NCBI GenBank assembly: GCA_016718405.1
Contig: JADKDJ010000004.1
Coordinates: 186,001 to 250,000 of the forward strand
DNA length: 64,000 bases
Source of the DNA: Candidatus Rhodoferax odensensis
GTDB lineage: Bacteria; Pseudomonadota; Gammaproteobacteria; Burkholderiales; Burkholderiaceae_C
Reading direction: 5' to 3'
Shown: positions 8,101 through 16,885 of the stretch, in pieces
Numbering within the stretch: the first letter of the stretch is position 1
Layout: the number at the start of each line of letters is the position of its first letter
The notes under the pieces: generated by a model
Database searches by the model: none
What the model was told of the DNA's origin: nothing
What the model saw: only the letters and a program-made list of their open reading frames with translations
Translations under genes and position numbers: made by a program

Positions 8101-8751
8101 ATGAAACGACGTGAATTTTCCTTGGCGTGTGGTGCGGTGTTGGCGAGCGGCGCGGTGGTCTCGACTTCGGTACAGGCGCAAGCTGAGCCGCCCAAGGCGG
8201 GCACCGATTACTACCTCGTGGAGAAGCGTGCGCCAGTCGATGCCCCGGCAGGCAAGATCGAGGTGGTGGAGTTCTTCTGGTACAGCTGTGGCCATTGCAA
8301 TGCGTTTGAGCCGACACTGGATGCCTGGGTCAAGCGCGCGCCCAAGGATGTGGTGGTGAGGCGCGTGCCAGTCGCGTTTCGCGATGACTTCGCGCCCCAA
8401 CAACGCTTGTACTACGTACTGGAGGCGATGGGCCTGGTCGACAAGCTCCATGGCAAGGTCTTTGCTGCGATTCATGTCGAGAAGCTCAAGCTTGACCGCG
8501 CCGAGCTGATTGCCGACTGGGTTGTCAAGCAGGGCGTGGACAAGGCAAAGTTCATGGAGCACTACAACTCTTTCTCGGTGGCCACCAAGGCGCGCAAGGC
8601 CATCGAGCTGCAAAACGCCTACCGGGTCGAAGGGGTTCCCGCGTTAGGCATCGCCGGACGTTTCTATACCGATGGCTCGCTTGCCAAGAGCATGGATCGA
8701 GCCCTGCTGATCGCCGAGTCCCTGGTGGCGGGCGTGCGCGGCGGACGCTGA
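8101..8751 (+). CDS. dsbA: Thiol:disulfide interchange protein DsbA
   Basis: This periplasmic thioredoxin-fold oxidase introduces disulfide bonds into exported proteins. It has 216 residues: a signal peptide (MKRREFSLACGAVLASGAVV, cleaved near VQAQA), the redox-active CGHC (residues 63-66) in FFWYSCGHCNAFEP, and the cis-proline loop in EGVPALGI. ATG 8101 is preferred over the in-frame ATG at 8086 because GGAG overlaps the latter and sits about 11 bases upstream of 8101. It follows the SPOR gene, an arrangement seen in many Burkholderiales. Confidence 0.93.
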   Translation: MKRREFSLACGAVLASGAVVSTSVQAQAEPPKAGTDYYLVEKRAPVDAPAGKIEVVEFFWYSCGHCNAFEPTLDAWVKRAPKDVVVRRVPVAFRDDFAPQQRLYYVLEAMGLVDKLHGKVFAAIHVEKLKLDRAELIADWVVKQGVDKAKFMEHYNSFSVATKARKAIELQNAYRVEGVPALGIAGRFYTDGSLAKSMDRALLIAESLVAGVRGGR

Positions 8752-8757
8752 TCGGGG

Positions 8758-8784
8758 CCGGTTGGAGAGTAAGTCGGCAACCGG
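8758..8784 (+). terminator. Probable rho-independent terminator after dsbA
   Basis: The perfect inverted repeat CCGGTTG (8758-8764) and CAACCGG (8778-8784) has a 13-base loop and is followed by TTTCGTCTTC, a pyrimidine-rich but broken T-tract. It lies seven bases after the dsbA stop codon. Confidence 0.5.
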
Positions 8785-8874
8785 TTTCGTCTTCACAGCC
8801 GTGCCGGGCCGCGCACATGCGGCCACTGGGCATAATGTCTGCACCCCATTTTGCAGGCAAGTCCCAGCACGCCG

Positions 8875-11800
8875 ATGTTGTCTTCCAGCGAAGCGTCTTC
8901 AGCAATACACCCAGCCGGTGTGCTGACGCCTGCCCGCGTGCTGTCGCTGGTCGTGGCGGCTCTTTCGTCTGCAGCGCTGGGACTGGCGGGTTTTCTGTTT
9001 CCATTGCCGTTGTTGGTGCTGGCTGCATGGCTGGCCAGTGTGACGGTGCTGGCGCTGATCATCGCCTTGGCGCTTGCCCATCGCCGCATCATCGCAGCCG
9101 CCAAGCCCGCGCAGCCGGTGCAGCCGGTGCAGGGCACGGGCGGTTTGCCGGCGACGCTGTTGCTGGAAGACCTGCCGATTGGCGTCGTGGTACACGGGCC
9201 TGATTCCGCGGTCCTGAGCGTCAATCCCAAGGCCAGCGGCATGCTGGGGCTGAGTGCGGATCAACTCAAGGGCAAGCTGGCGAGTGACCCGTGTTGGCGA
9301 TTTTGCCGAATCGATGGCTCGCCTATGCCGGAGCAGGAGTACCCCGTCAACCAGGTGCTGGACAGCGGGCAAGCACTGCACGACGAGGTGATCGGCGTTG
9401 GTTCGGGACAGGGTGGGCGCGCGCGTTGGCTGCTGTGCAATGCCGACTTGGTCCGTGATCAGTCGGGACAGATCCGACAGGTGGTCGTCACCTTGGTGGA
9501 AGTGACGGGCTGGCAGCAGGCACAGCAAGCGCAGCAGAGCGCACAGGAGCGTTTGGAGCTGATCCTTCGCGGCATAGACGAGGCGCCGTGGGACTGGGAC
9601 CTGCTCACGGGTGAGGTCTATCTGGCACCGCGTTGGTGGCACATGCTGGGTTATGACATCGACGAACTGCCCGCTGCCGCTACGCTGTGGGCCAGTTTGT
9701 GTCACCCGGACGATGCGGCGGATGTCGACAACTCATTGACGGCAGCACTTGCCGGGGATGCGCTGGTCTGCCACTGGGAGTGCCGCCTGCGGCACAAGCA
9801 GGGGCATTACGTGCCAGTGCTGACACGCGCGCACATCAGTCGCGACGCGCTGGGCAAGGCGGCGCGCTTGTCGGGCGTCAACGCCGACCTAACCGAGCGT
9901 CGCCGCACGCAGGCGCAGCTGCAGGAGAGCGAAGAACGCTACCGCGCCCTGGTGGAGTGGTCACCGGTCGGCATCGCGGTTCATCAAGACGGCGCTATCG
10001 TGTATGTCAATCCGGCGGCGGTACGCATGTTTGGGGCCGATTCGGCGCAGCAGCTGGTGGGCATGCCGATCTTGGATCGCGTGCACCCCGATTATCTGCA
10101 GCCGGTCGTGGAGCGTATTGGGCGGGTTCTGGCGACTCAAGATTCGATGCCCTGGCGCGAAGAGAAACTGTTGCGTCTGGACGGCGTGGCGGTTGACATG
10201 GAGGTCCAGGGCACATGGATTACCCACCAAGGCGCGCCCGCCATCCAGGTGAGTCTGGTAGACATCACGCGGCGCAAACAGACTGAAAACACGCTGCGCG
10301 AGAGTGAGGCGCGCTTTCGTGCCCTCACCGAGCTGTCCTCCGACTGGTACTGGGAGCAGGATGCAGAGTTTCGCTTCATTGCCCTCAGCGGCGATGTCGC
10401 GGCCAGTACCGGGATCTCCGCTGAGCAGCATGTGGGCAAACGGCGCTGGGAGTTGCCCGCCCTCAACCTGAGCGAGTCCGACTGGCAGCGGCACCGGACC
10501 ATTGTTCAGGCGCACCAGCCGTTTCGCGATTTCGAGATCAGAAGGCCGGACACGGGCGGCCGCATGCACTGGGCCTCGGTCAGCGGTGTGCCCAAGTTCG
10601 ACAGCAATGGCGTGTTTTGCGGGTACCGGGGCATCGGGCGCGATATCACGCCGCAAAAGCAGGCCGCTGACGAGATTCACCGGCTGGCCTTTTATGATGC
10701 ATTGACCGGCTTGCCGAATCGGCGGCTGCTGATCGAGCAGCTTAAAAAAGCAGTCCAGATCAACGTACGCCATGGCCTGCGCGGGGCACTGCTGTTCATT
10801 GACTTGGACAACTTCAAGACCCTCAATGACACGCTCGGTCACGATGTGGGTGATGTGCTTCTGCAACAGGTGGCCAAGCGGCTGGTGGAGTGTGTGCGTG
10901 AGGCCGATACCGTGGCGCGCCTGGGTGGTGACGAGTTCGTCGTGGTGCTGGAAGACCTTGATGTGGACGCGCTGGAAGCGGCATCCGAGGCCGACGCTGT
11001 GGGGCACAAAATCCTCGATGCCCTCAATGCGCCCTATCAGTTGGCTGGGCGTGACCATCGCAGTTCACCCAGTATCGGTGTCACGCTGTTCGGGGCCCAG
11101 GATCATGGCGTGGACGAGCTGCTCAAGCAGGCGGACTTGGCGATGTACCAGGCCAAGGCGGCTGGGCGCAATACGCTGCGGTTTTTTGATACCGGCATGC
11201 AGTCCGAAGTGGACGGACGCGTGGCGCTGGAATCCGATCTGCGCGATGGTTTGCACGGCGGCGAGGAGCTGACGCTGCGTTACCAGCCGGTGGTCGGCGT
11301 TGATGGCAAGGTTATCGGTGCCGAGGCATTGGTGCGTTGGCTGCAGCCACGCCGGGGTCTTGTCATGCCCGATGATTTCATTCCCCTGGCCGAATCGACC
11401 GGACTGATCCTGCCACTGGGGCGCTGGGTCATGCAGGAGGCTTGCGAGCAGTTGGCCGTCTGGGCCTACCGCAGCGAGACCGCACACCTGACGATGGCGG
11501 TGAACGTCAGTGCGCGCGAGCTGCGTGAGCCCGGTTTTGTGCAGCAGGTGCTGCAAACGCTCAAGCGAACCGGTGCGCCGCCCCATCGCTTGCGGCTCGA
11601 ACTCACCGAGAGCGTGCTGGCACACCGGGTCGAGGACACCATTGCAAAAATGCATGCACTCAAGCGCCATGGCATTGGCTTCTCGCTCGACGACTTCGGC
11701 ACCGGCTACTCGTCGCTCAGCTATCTGAAACTCCTGCCCTTGGATTTGCTCAAGATCGACCGTTCGTTCGTGCGCGACGTGCTGACCGACTCCAACGATG

Positions 11801-11988
11801 CGGCGATTGCCCGCACCATCGTGGCACTGGGGCAAAGTCTGGGTCTGTCGGTGGTGGCGGAGGGGGTTGAGACGGAGGCGCAATGTGACTTCCTGGCCGC
11901 CAACGGGTGCTTCATCTACCAAGGGTACTTCTATGGCGCCCCGATGTCCATTTCCGAGTTTGATGCATTTGTGATGCGCCAAGCCTGA
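8875..11988 (+). CDS. PAS/GGDEF/EAL cyclic-di-GMP membrane protein
   Basis: The 1037-residue protein starts with two membrane helices (about residues 22-70), followed by four PAS-like segments (about 95-600). A diguanylate cyclase domain carries an intact RLGGDEF (684-688), and a phosphodiesterase domain carries EAL at 816-818 and DDFGTGYSS near 939. Both catalytic signatures are intact, so it could make and degrade c-di-GMP; which activity dominates cannot be read from sequence. ATG 8875 is preferred to TTG 8851, though neither has a clear ribosome-binding site. It sits directly upstream of lptA, where lptC is usually found. Confidence 0.9.
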   Translation: MLSSSEASSAIHPAGVLTPARVLSLVVAALSSAALGLAGFLFPLPLLVLAAWLASVTVLALIIALALAHRRIIAAAKPAQPVQPVQGTGGLPATLLLEDLPIGVVVHGPDSAVLSVNPKASGMLGLSADQLKGKLASDPCWRFCRIDGSPMPEQEYPVNQVLDSGQALHDEVIGVGSGQGGRARWLLCNADLVRDQSGQIRQVVVTLVEVTGWQQAQQAQQSAQERLELILRGIDEAPWDWDLLTGEVYLAPRWWHMLGYDIDELPAAATLWASLCHPDDAADVDNSLTAALAGDALVCHWECRLRHKQGHYVPVLTRAHISRDALGKAARLSGVNADLTERRRTQAQLQESEERYRALVEWSPVGIAVHQDGAIVYVNPAAVRMFGADSAQQLVGMPILDRVHPDYLQPVVERIGRVLATQDSMPWREEKLLRLDGVAVDMEVQGTWITHQGAPAIQVSLVDITRRKQTENTLRESEARFRALTELSSDWYWEQDAEFRFIALSGDVAASTGISAEQHVGKRRWELPALNLSESDWQRHRTIVQAHQPFRDFEIRRPDTGGRMHWASVSGVPKFDSNGVFCGYRGIGRDITPQKQAADEIHRLAFYDALTGLPNRRLLIEQLKKAVQINVRHGLRGALLFIDLDNFKTLNDTLGHDVGDVLLQQVAKRLVECVREADTVARLGGDEFVVVLEDLDVDALEAASEADAVGHKILDALNAPYQLAGRDHRSSPSIGVTLFGAQDHGVDELLKQADLAMYQAKAAGRNTLRFFDTGMQSEVDGRVALESDLRDGLHGGEELTLRYQPVVGVDGKVIGAEALVRWLQPRRGLVMPDDFIPLAESTGLILPLGRWVMQEACEQLAVWAYRSETAHLTMAVNVSARELREPGFVQQVLQTLKRTGAPPHRLRLELTESVLAHRVEDTIAKMHALKRHGIGFSLDDFGTGYSSLSYLKLLPLDLLKIDRSFVRDVLTDSNDAAIARTIVALGQSLGLSVVAEGVETEAQCDFLAANGCFIYQGYFYGAPMSISEFDAFVMRQA

Positions 11989-11994
11989 TCTTGT

Positions 11995-12022
11995 TTGGGT
12001 CTTGTATCGGGGCCGTTACAAT
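11995..12022 (+). promoter_or_regulatory. Candidate sigma-70 promoter for lptA-lptB
   Basis: TTGGGT (11995-12000) and TACAAT (12017-12022) are 16 bp apart, in the 69-base gap between the GGDEF/EAL gene and lptA. The -10 is good and the -35 is weak. Confidence 0.4.
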
Positions 12023-12057
12023 CAATTCGCCTCTATTTATGCAAGATTCGTGCCTCT

Positions 12058-12675
12058 ATGATGAAATCGCCCCAGCTCCCACGATTGCTGTTCGTTGCGC
12101 TCCTGCTGTGGGGCGCCGGGGCGAGTGCCGAAAAGGCCGACCGCGACAAGCCCATGATCGTGGACTCCGACAACCTGCGCTACGACGACATCAAGCAGGT
12201 CAGCGTCTTTAGCGGGCGCGTCGTACTGACCAAGGGCACCATCGTGATCCGTGGCGCCGTGCTGACGGTGCGCCAGGATGCCGATGGGACGCAGCATGCG
12301 GTCGTCACCGCAGAGCCGGGCAAGCTGGCCTTCTTTCGCCAGAAGCGCGAGGGTGTGGATGAGTTTATCGAGGGGGAAGGCGAGGTGATCGAGTACGACG
12401 GCCGTGCCGAGACCGTCAAGCTGCAAAAGCAATCGCAGCTGCGCCGCTACCGCGGCGCCACCTTGGGTGACGAGATGACCGGCGGTCTGATCGTCTACAA
12501 CAACGCCACGGATGTCTTCACCATCGACGGCGGCGCCGCTCGTGGTGGCGCTGGCGCGAGCGGCGGGCGCGTGCGCGCGATGCTCACACCCAAGGGGCGG
12601 CCCGAGGTGCCGGCGTCCGGCCCAGCCATGCCGGTGCTCAAGACTACGCCTGCGCTGGGCGGGGACCCCAAGTGA
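12058..12675 (+). CDS. lptA: LPS transport periplasmic protein LptA
   Basis: LptA forms the periplasmic bridge that carries lipopolysaccharide from the inner-membrane LptBFGC complex to LptD/E. It has 205 residues with a signal peptide (LPRLLFVALLLWGAGASA) and the OstA/LptA beta-jellyroll domain. Recognisable pieces are VDSDNLRYDDIKQVSVFSG, VVLTKGTIVIRG and IEGEGEVIEYDGRAETVKL. ATG 12058 places the signal peptide at the N-terminus; longer readings add unrelated residues. Its stop overlaps the lptB start, so the two are translationally coupled. Confidence 0.92.
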   Translation: MMKSPQLPRLLFVALLLWGAGASAEKADRDKPMIVDSDNLRYDDIKQVSVFSGRVVLTKGTIVIRGAVLTVRQDADGTQHAVVTAEPGKLAFFRQKREGVDEFIEGEGEVIEYDGRAETVKLQKQSQLRRYRGATLGDEMTGGLIVYNNATDVFTIDGGAARGGAGASGGRVRAMLTPKGRPEVPASGPAMPVLKTTPALGGDPK

Positions 12676-13469
12676 CCGGAGCGCCCGAGACGGCGCCGCC
12701 AAGTGGCGTGCGCGAGTTGGCCCAGGGCGACAGTCGGCTGGAGGCCACGGGGCTGCAAAAAACCTACGGCAGCCGCAAGGTGGTCAAAGACGTTTCACTG
12801 ATCGTGCGCAAGGGCGAGGTGGTGGGCCTGCTTGGCCCCAACGGTGCAGGCAAGACCACTTCCTTCTACATGATCGTCGGCTTGGTGCGCGCCACTGCTG
12901 GCGATATTCGCATTGATGGCCAGTCGGTCGAACATATGCCGATTCACCGGCGTGCGCGCCTGGGGCTGAGTTACCTGCCGCAGGAGGCGTCGATCTTTCG
13001 CAAGCTCAATGTCGCTGACAACGTGCGCGCCGTGCTGGAGCTGCAGCGCGACGGTCGCGGCAAGCCGCTCAACCGTCCCGAGCTCGAGCGGCGCTTGACG
13101 CTGTTGCTGCAGGATCTGCGTGTCGAGCACCTGCGCGATTCGCCGGCGTTGGCCCTGTCTGGCGGCGAGCGCCGACGCGTCGAGATCGCCCGTGCACTGG
13201 CCACTCAGCCGCGCTTTATCTTGCTCGATGAGCCCTTTGCCGGCATCGATCCGATCGCCGTGATCGAGATCCAGCGCATCATCGAATTCCTCAAATCACG
13301 CGGCATCGGCGTGCTGATCACCGACCACAACGTTCGCGAGACGCTGGGCATATGTGACCACGCCTACATCATTAGCGATGGGCGGGTGCTGGCGCAGGGC
13401 ACGCCGGCCGAGATCGTCAACAACGCCGAGGTGCGCCGCGTCTACCTTGGCGAGAACTTCAAGATGTAA
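12672..13469 (+). CDS. lptB: LPS export ABC transporter ATPase LptB
   Basis: This is the cytoplasmic ATPase that powers LPS extraction from the inner membrane with LptF/LptG. It has 265 residues with Walker A GPNGAGKTT (55-63), Q-loop YLPQEAS, signature LSGGERRR (162-169), Walker B FILLDEP (182-188) and H-loop H219. The start is GTG overlapping the lptA stop (GTGA). About 20 N-terminal residues precede the conserved domain, slightly longer than E. coli LptB (241 residues). It is followed by rpoN, the usual order in Proteobacteria. Confidence 0.96.
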   Translation: MTGAPETAPPSGVRELAQGDSRLEATGLQKTYGSRKVVKDVSLIVRKGEVVGLLGPNGAGKTTSFYMIVGLVRATAGDIRIDGQSVEHMPIHRRARLGLSYLPQEASIFRKLNVADNVRAVLELQRDGRGKPLNRPELERRLTLLLQDLRVEHLRDSPALALSGGERRRVEIARALATQPRFILLDEPFAGIDPIAVIEIQRIIEFLKSRGIGVLITDHNVRETLGICDHAYIISDGRVLAQGTPAEIVNNAEVRRVYLGENFKM

Positions 13470-13534
13470 ATCATGCGTTGGCATCTGCGAACCCTGCAAA
13501 CAACGCTATATGGGCGTGAAGGGCAATTTGCCGC

Positions 13535-13600
13535 CGGGCCGCCCCAAGGCAAATTCGCCCCCTTGGGGGGCAGCGACCCGCGCAGCGGCGGAGCGTGGGG
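13535..13600 (+). repeat. GC-rich REP-like element upstream of rpoN
   Basis: CCCCAAGG (13542-13549) and CCTTGGGG (13561-13568) form a perfect 8-bp stem with an 11-base loop, followed by GGCAGCGACCCGCGCAGCGG and a G-run up to the rpoN start. From memory, closely similar CCCCCTTGGGGGGCAGCGA elements are widespread in Comamonadaceae. The end of the element supplies the GGAG/GGGGG ahead of the rpoN ATG. Confidence 0.55.
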
Positions 13601-13603
13601 GCC

Positions 13604-15202
13604 ATGAAACAGGGTCTGTCACTTCGCGTCTCGCAGCATCTGGCGCTAACGCCCCAGCTGCAGCAATCGATTCGCCTGCTGCAGCTCTCGACCCTGGAGC
13701 TGAGCCAGGAAGTCGATCAAATGCTCGACGACAACCCGTTTCTGGAGCAGTTGCACGATGAGCCCGCGCGAGAGGAGTTTGGCCTGGCCCAGACCGACAC
13801 GCCAGTACGTCAGGACGATGTCGAGGCTGAGGCGGTCAGCTACTCAAGCGCCGAGTTTGCCTTGGAGTCGTCCAAGGCCGCCGCCGCTGGTGCGGACGAT
13901 GACGCCACGCCGATGGTTGGCGATGAGGGCCAGAGCTGGGAGGGTGACGGCAGCGTTGAACTCAGCCCCGATGACAGCGAGGGGGGCAGCGACGCCAAGG
14001 CGCGTGCCAATAACCTGGGCGGGGACGAAGACGTTGAAGCAGCTGATCTGGCCCGTGGCCAGGAGTCCTTGCAGGCCCATCTGCACCGCCAGGCGCTGAG
14101 CTTGCGTCTGAGCGAGGAAGATCGGGTGGCCTTGCACTTTCTGATCGAGTCGCTCAACGACGACGGCTATCTGGAGGACAGTCTCGAGACGCTGGCCAGC
14201 GGCCTGGCGGGCGAGCACACCGAGCATGTCGAGGACCTGGTGCACCATTTCACGGTTGCTCTGGGCCTGCTGCAAAGCCTGGAGCCCGCCGGCGTTGGCG
14301 CGCGCAACCTTGCTGAATGCCTCAGCCTGCAACTGCACGCCCTGTCTCAGCGCGACGACCACGGCGCGCCGCCAACTGCGCTGCTTGCCCTGGCCTTGCG
14401 CATTTGCGCGCAACCCATGGACTTGTTGGCGCGACGCGACATCAAGCGATTGGTGCAGGTGTGCAGTTCCAATGACACCCAGGTGCGGCTGGCGATTGCC
14501 CTGATTGGTCGCCTCGACCCGAAACCGGGCCGACGCTTTGTGGATGTCGAGCGCAACGTGGTGGTGCCCGATGTACTGGTGGTGCGTATTGGCAAAGGCG
14601 CCAACGCCAAGTACCGCGCCCAGCTCAACCCCGAGGTGATGCCGCGCCTGCGGGTGCACGACATCTACGCCAATGCGCTCAAGCAACACAAGTCTGGCGG
14701 GCGCGACGCCTCCAACTACGCAGCGCTGCAGCAGCGCTTGCAGGAGGCGCGCTGGTTCATCAAGAACATCCAGCAGCGCTTTGACACGATCCTGCGGGTC
14801 AGCAATGCCATCGTGGAGCGGCAGAAGAGCTTCTTCACCCACGGCGCGCTGGCCATGCGTCCGCTGGTGCTGCGCGACATCGCCGACGAGCTGGGCCTGC
14901 ACGAGTCCACCATCAGCCGCGTCACCACTGCCAAGTACATGGCCACGCCCTTCGGCACCTATGAGCTCAAGTACTTCTTCGGTTCGGCGCTGGGTACCGA
15001 GTCTGGCGGCAATGCGTCGAGCACGGCCGTGCGCGTGCTGATCAAGCAGTTTGTCGAGGCCGAAAGCCCGACCAAACCGCTCAGCGACAACCAGATTTCC
15101 GAGATGCTCAAGGAGCAGGGTATCGAATGCGCCCGTCGCACCGTGGCCAAATACCGCGAGGGCCTGCGCATCGCCCCAGCCAGTTTGCGCCGTGCCTTGT
15201 GA
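13604..15202 (+). CDS. rpoN: RNA polymerase sigma-54 factor RpoN
   Basis: This sigma factor directs RNA polymerase to -24/-12 promoters that need enhancer-binding ATPases, classically for nitrogen and motility genes. It has 532 residues. Region I opens MKQGLSLRVSQHLALTPQLQ and is glutamine/leucine-rich. An acidic region II follows (about 45-155), then the core-binding and helix-turn-helix region III. The C-terminal RpoN box reads ARRTVAKYRE. ATG 13604 is chosen over GTG 13595 by homology. It follows lptB in the conserved lptA-lptB-rpoN order. Confidence 0.96.
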   Translation: MKQGLSLRVSQHLALTPQLQQSIRLLQLSTLELSQEVDQMLDDNPFLEQLHDEPAREEFGLAQTDTPVRQDDVEAEAVSYSSAEFALESSKAAAAGADDDATPMVGDEGQSWEGDGSVELSPDDSEGGSDAKARANNLGGDEDVEAADLARGQESLQAHLHRQALSLRLSEEDRVALHFLIESLNDDGYLEDSLETLASGLAGEHTEHVEDLVHHFTVALGLLQSLEPAGVGARNLAECLSLQLHALSQRDDHGAPPTALLALALRICAQPMDLLARRDIKRLVQVCSSNDTQVRLAIALIGRLDPKPGRRFVDVERNVVVPDVLVVRIGKGANAKYRAQLNPEVMPRLRVHDIYANALKQHKSGGRDASNYAALQQRLQEARWFIKNIQQRFDTILRVSNAIVERQKSFFTHGALAMRPLVLRDIADELGLHESTISRVTTAKYMATPFGTYELKYFFGSALGTESGGNASSTAVRVLIKQFVEAESPTKPLSDNQISEMLKEQGIECARRTVAKYREGLRIAPASLRRAL

Positions 15203-15223
15203 CGCACCCATCAGGGACCTGAC

Positions 15224-16474
15224 GTGAACCAACTCCAACTTTTCCTGCCCTGTGCCGCCGGTGTCGAAGACTACCTGGAGACCGAGGCGCAGCGCATCAC
15301 CGGCCTGGAGCCCCAGCATGTCGAGAAGCGCCGGGGCGGCGTGATGCTGCGGGCCTCCTGGCGCGATGCCATGCTGCTCAACCTGCACAGCCGCCTGGCG
15401 CAACGGGTGCTGGTGCAGTTGTCTTACACCGAGTACCGCGGCGAGCAAGACCTGTACCGCGCCGCCGCCGAGGTGGCTTGGGAAATCTGGTTCACGCCCA
15501 AGCAAACGATCAAGGTTGAAGTGACGGCGCAGCACAGCCCGCTCAACTCGCTCAACTTCGCCGCGCTCAAAATCAAGGACGCGGTGTGTGACCGGTTTCG
15601 CGACAAGGCCCACGGCGTGCGCCCCGATGTCAACACCCAGTGGCCTGACGTGCGCATCTACGCCCACCTCACCACCGACAGTTGCTCGCTGTATATCGAC
15701 ACCTCGGGCGAGCCCTTGTTCAAGCGCGGCTGGCGTGAAGACAAGGGCGATGCGCCGCTGAAGGAAACCCTGGCCGCCGCCATGATTGCGGCCAGCGGGT
15801 GGGCCGATGGTGACGAGGCCTTGCTGCCGCTGTACGACCCCTGCTGCGGCAGCGGCACCATTGCTATTGAGGCGGCGCAGATTGCCTGCAATATCGCCGC
15901 CGGTTCGCAGCGTCGCTTTGCTTTTGAGAAGTACCTGCCGTTTCAGGCCCATGTCTGGAGTGCCATCCAGGCCGAAGCGCGCGCTAACGAAGTGCGCCCC
16001 ACGCCCGAGCAGTGCCCCATCGTGTACGGCAGTGATGTGGCCCACCGCATGGTCGACTTTGCCCAGCGCAACGCCGAGCGCGCCGGTGTCGCCGAACTGA
16101 TCGAGTTTCGCGGTGGCGACGCGCTGCAGCGACTGCCCCCTTGCCACGCTCCGGGCGTGATGCTGCTCAACCCGCCCTATGGCGAACGCATCGAGGTCGC
16201 TGGCGTGGCGGGTATGTCCGGCGACGGTGCGGGCGGTCGGGCTGGTGGCCGCGAGTTGCCGCAGACCGAGAGCGGCGGCGAGTTCTTCAGCCAGCTAAGT
16301 GCTCATTGGAAGAAGCACTACAGCGGCTGGACCGCCTGGGTGCTGACGCCCGACCTCAAGCTGCCCGGCAAGATGCGCCTCAAGGAGTCGCGCCGGGTAC
16401 CGATGTGGAACGGCCCGATCGAGTGCCGCTTGTTCCGCTTCGACATGGTCAAGGGCTCGGCTCGCAAACCATGA
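15224..16474 (+). CDS. THUMP domain class I SAM-dependent RNA methyltransferase
   Basis: This 416-residue protein has an N-terminal THUMP RNA-binding region, with the VEVTAQHSPLNSLNFAALKI segment. It is followed by a Rossmann methyltransferase domain with DPCCGSGTIAIEAAQIA (SAM binding) and the catalytic LNPPYGER. It corresponds to the guanine-N2 methyltransferase half of RlmL/YcbY-type enzymes, which methylate 23S rRNA; the specific target is inferred. An acidic/Gly-rich insert (GMSGDGAGGRAGGRELP) lies after the catalytic motif. The start is GTG and the gene overlaps the PIN gene by ATGA. Confidence 0.88.
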   Translation: MNQLQLFLPCAAGVEDYLETEAQRITGLEPQHVEKRRGGVMLRASWRDAMLLNLHSRLAQRVLVQLSYTEYRGEQDLYRAAAEVAWEIWFTPKQTIKVEVTAQHSPLNSLNFAALKIKDAVCDRFRDKAHGVRPDVNTQWPDVRIYAHLTTDSCSLYIDTSGEPLFKRGWREDKGDAPLKETLAAAMIAASGWADGDEALLPLYDPCCGSGTIAIEAAQIACNIAAGSQRRFAFEKYLPFQAHVWSAIQAEARANEVRPTPEQCPIVYGSDVAHRMVDFAQRNAERAGVAELIEFRGGDALQRLPPCHAPGVMLLNPPYGERIEVAGVAGMSGDGAGGRAGGRELPQTESGGEFFSQLSAHWKKHYSGWTAWVLTPDLKLPGKMRLKESRRVPMWNGPIECRLFRFDMVKGSARKP

Positions 16475-16875
16475 TCGTGCTCGACACCAATATCGTGCTC
16501 GACTTGCTGTTGTTTCATGACCCGGCGGCCAAGCCGCTTGGCACCGCGCTGGAATCGCGATCCTTGCAGTGGTTGGCCACCATCGCCATGCGCGAGGAGT
16601 TGCAGCGCGTGCTGGGCTACCGCCAGATCGTGCCGCGCCTGGCCCACTACCAACGCAGTGCCGAGGAGGTGCTGGCGGAGTTCGACCGTCTGGCCCGCCT
16701 GCACGCCGTCTCGCTCAAGGCTGGTGTCACCTGTGCCGACCCTGATGACCAGAAGTTTATCGACCTGGCCGTGGCGTACCGCACCACGCTGCTGAGCAAA
16801 GACCGGGCCGTGCTCTGCATGGCCAAGCGTTTGCACGCGCATGGCGTTCGTGTAGCGTCGGTCTTGCCGCTGTGA
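16471..16875 (+). CDS. PIN domain protein, putative toxin without an antitoxin partner
   Basis: This 134-residue protein starts MIVLDTNIVLDLL and belongs to the PIN-fold ribonuclease group often labelled 'putative toxin-antitoxin component'. Acidic residues expected to bind metal are visible: D5 in LDTN, E43/E44 in MREEL, and the DPDDQKFIDLA cluster followed by SKDRAVL. The ATG overlaps the stop of the methyltransferase gene (ATGA), and a penicillin-acylase gene starts 10 bases after it. No small antitoxin ORF lies on either side, so a classic toxin-antitoxin role is doubtful. Confidence 0.8.
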   Translation: MIVLDTNIVLDLLLFHDPAAKPLGTALESRSLQWLATIAMREELQRVLGYRQIVPRLAHYQRSAEEVLAEFDRLARLHAVSLKAGVTCADPDDQKFIDLAVAYRTTLLSKDRAVLCMAKRLHAHGVRVASVLPL

Positions 16876-16885
16876 CGGGCCGGTT

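Noticed and set aside
13844..16147. 767-codon open frame on the minus strand opposite rpoN and the methyltransferase gene
   Set aside because: It is a high-GC shadow of two well-supported genes; its composition is His/Gln/Arg-rich and it has no recognisable domain.
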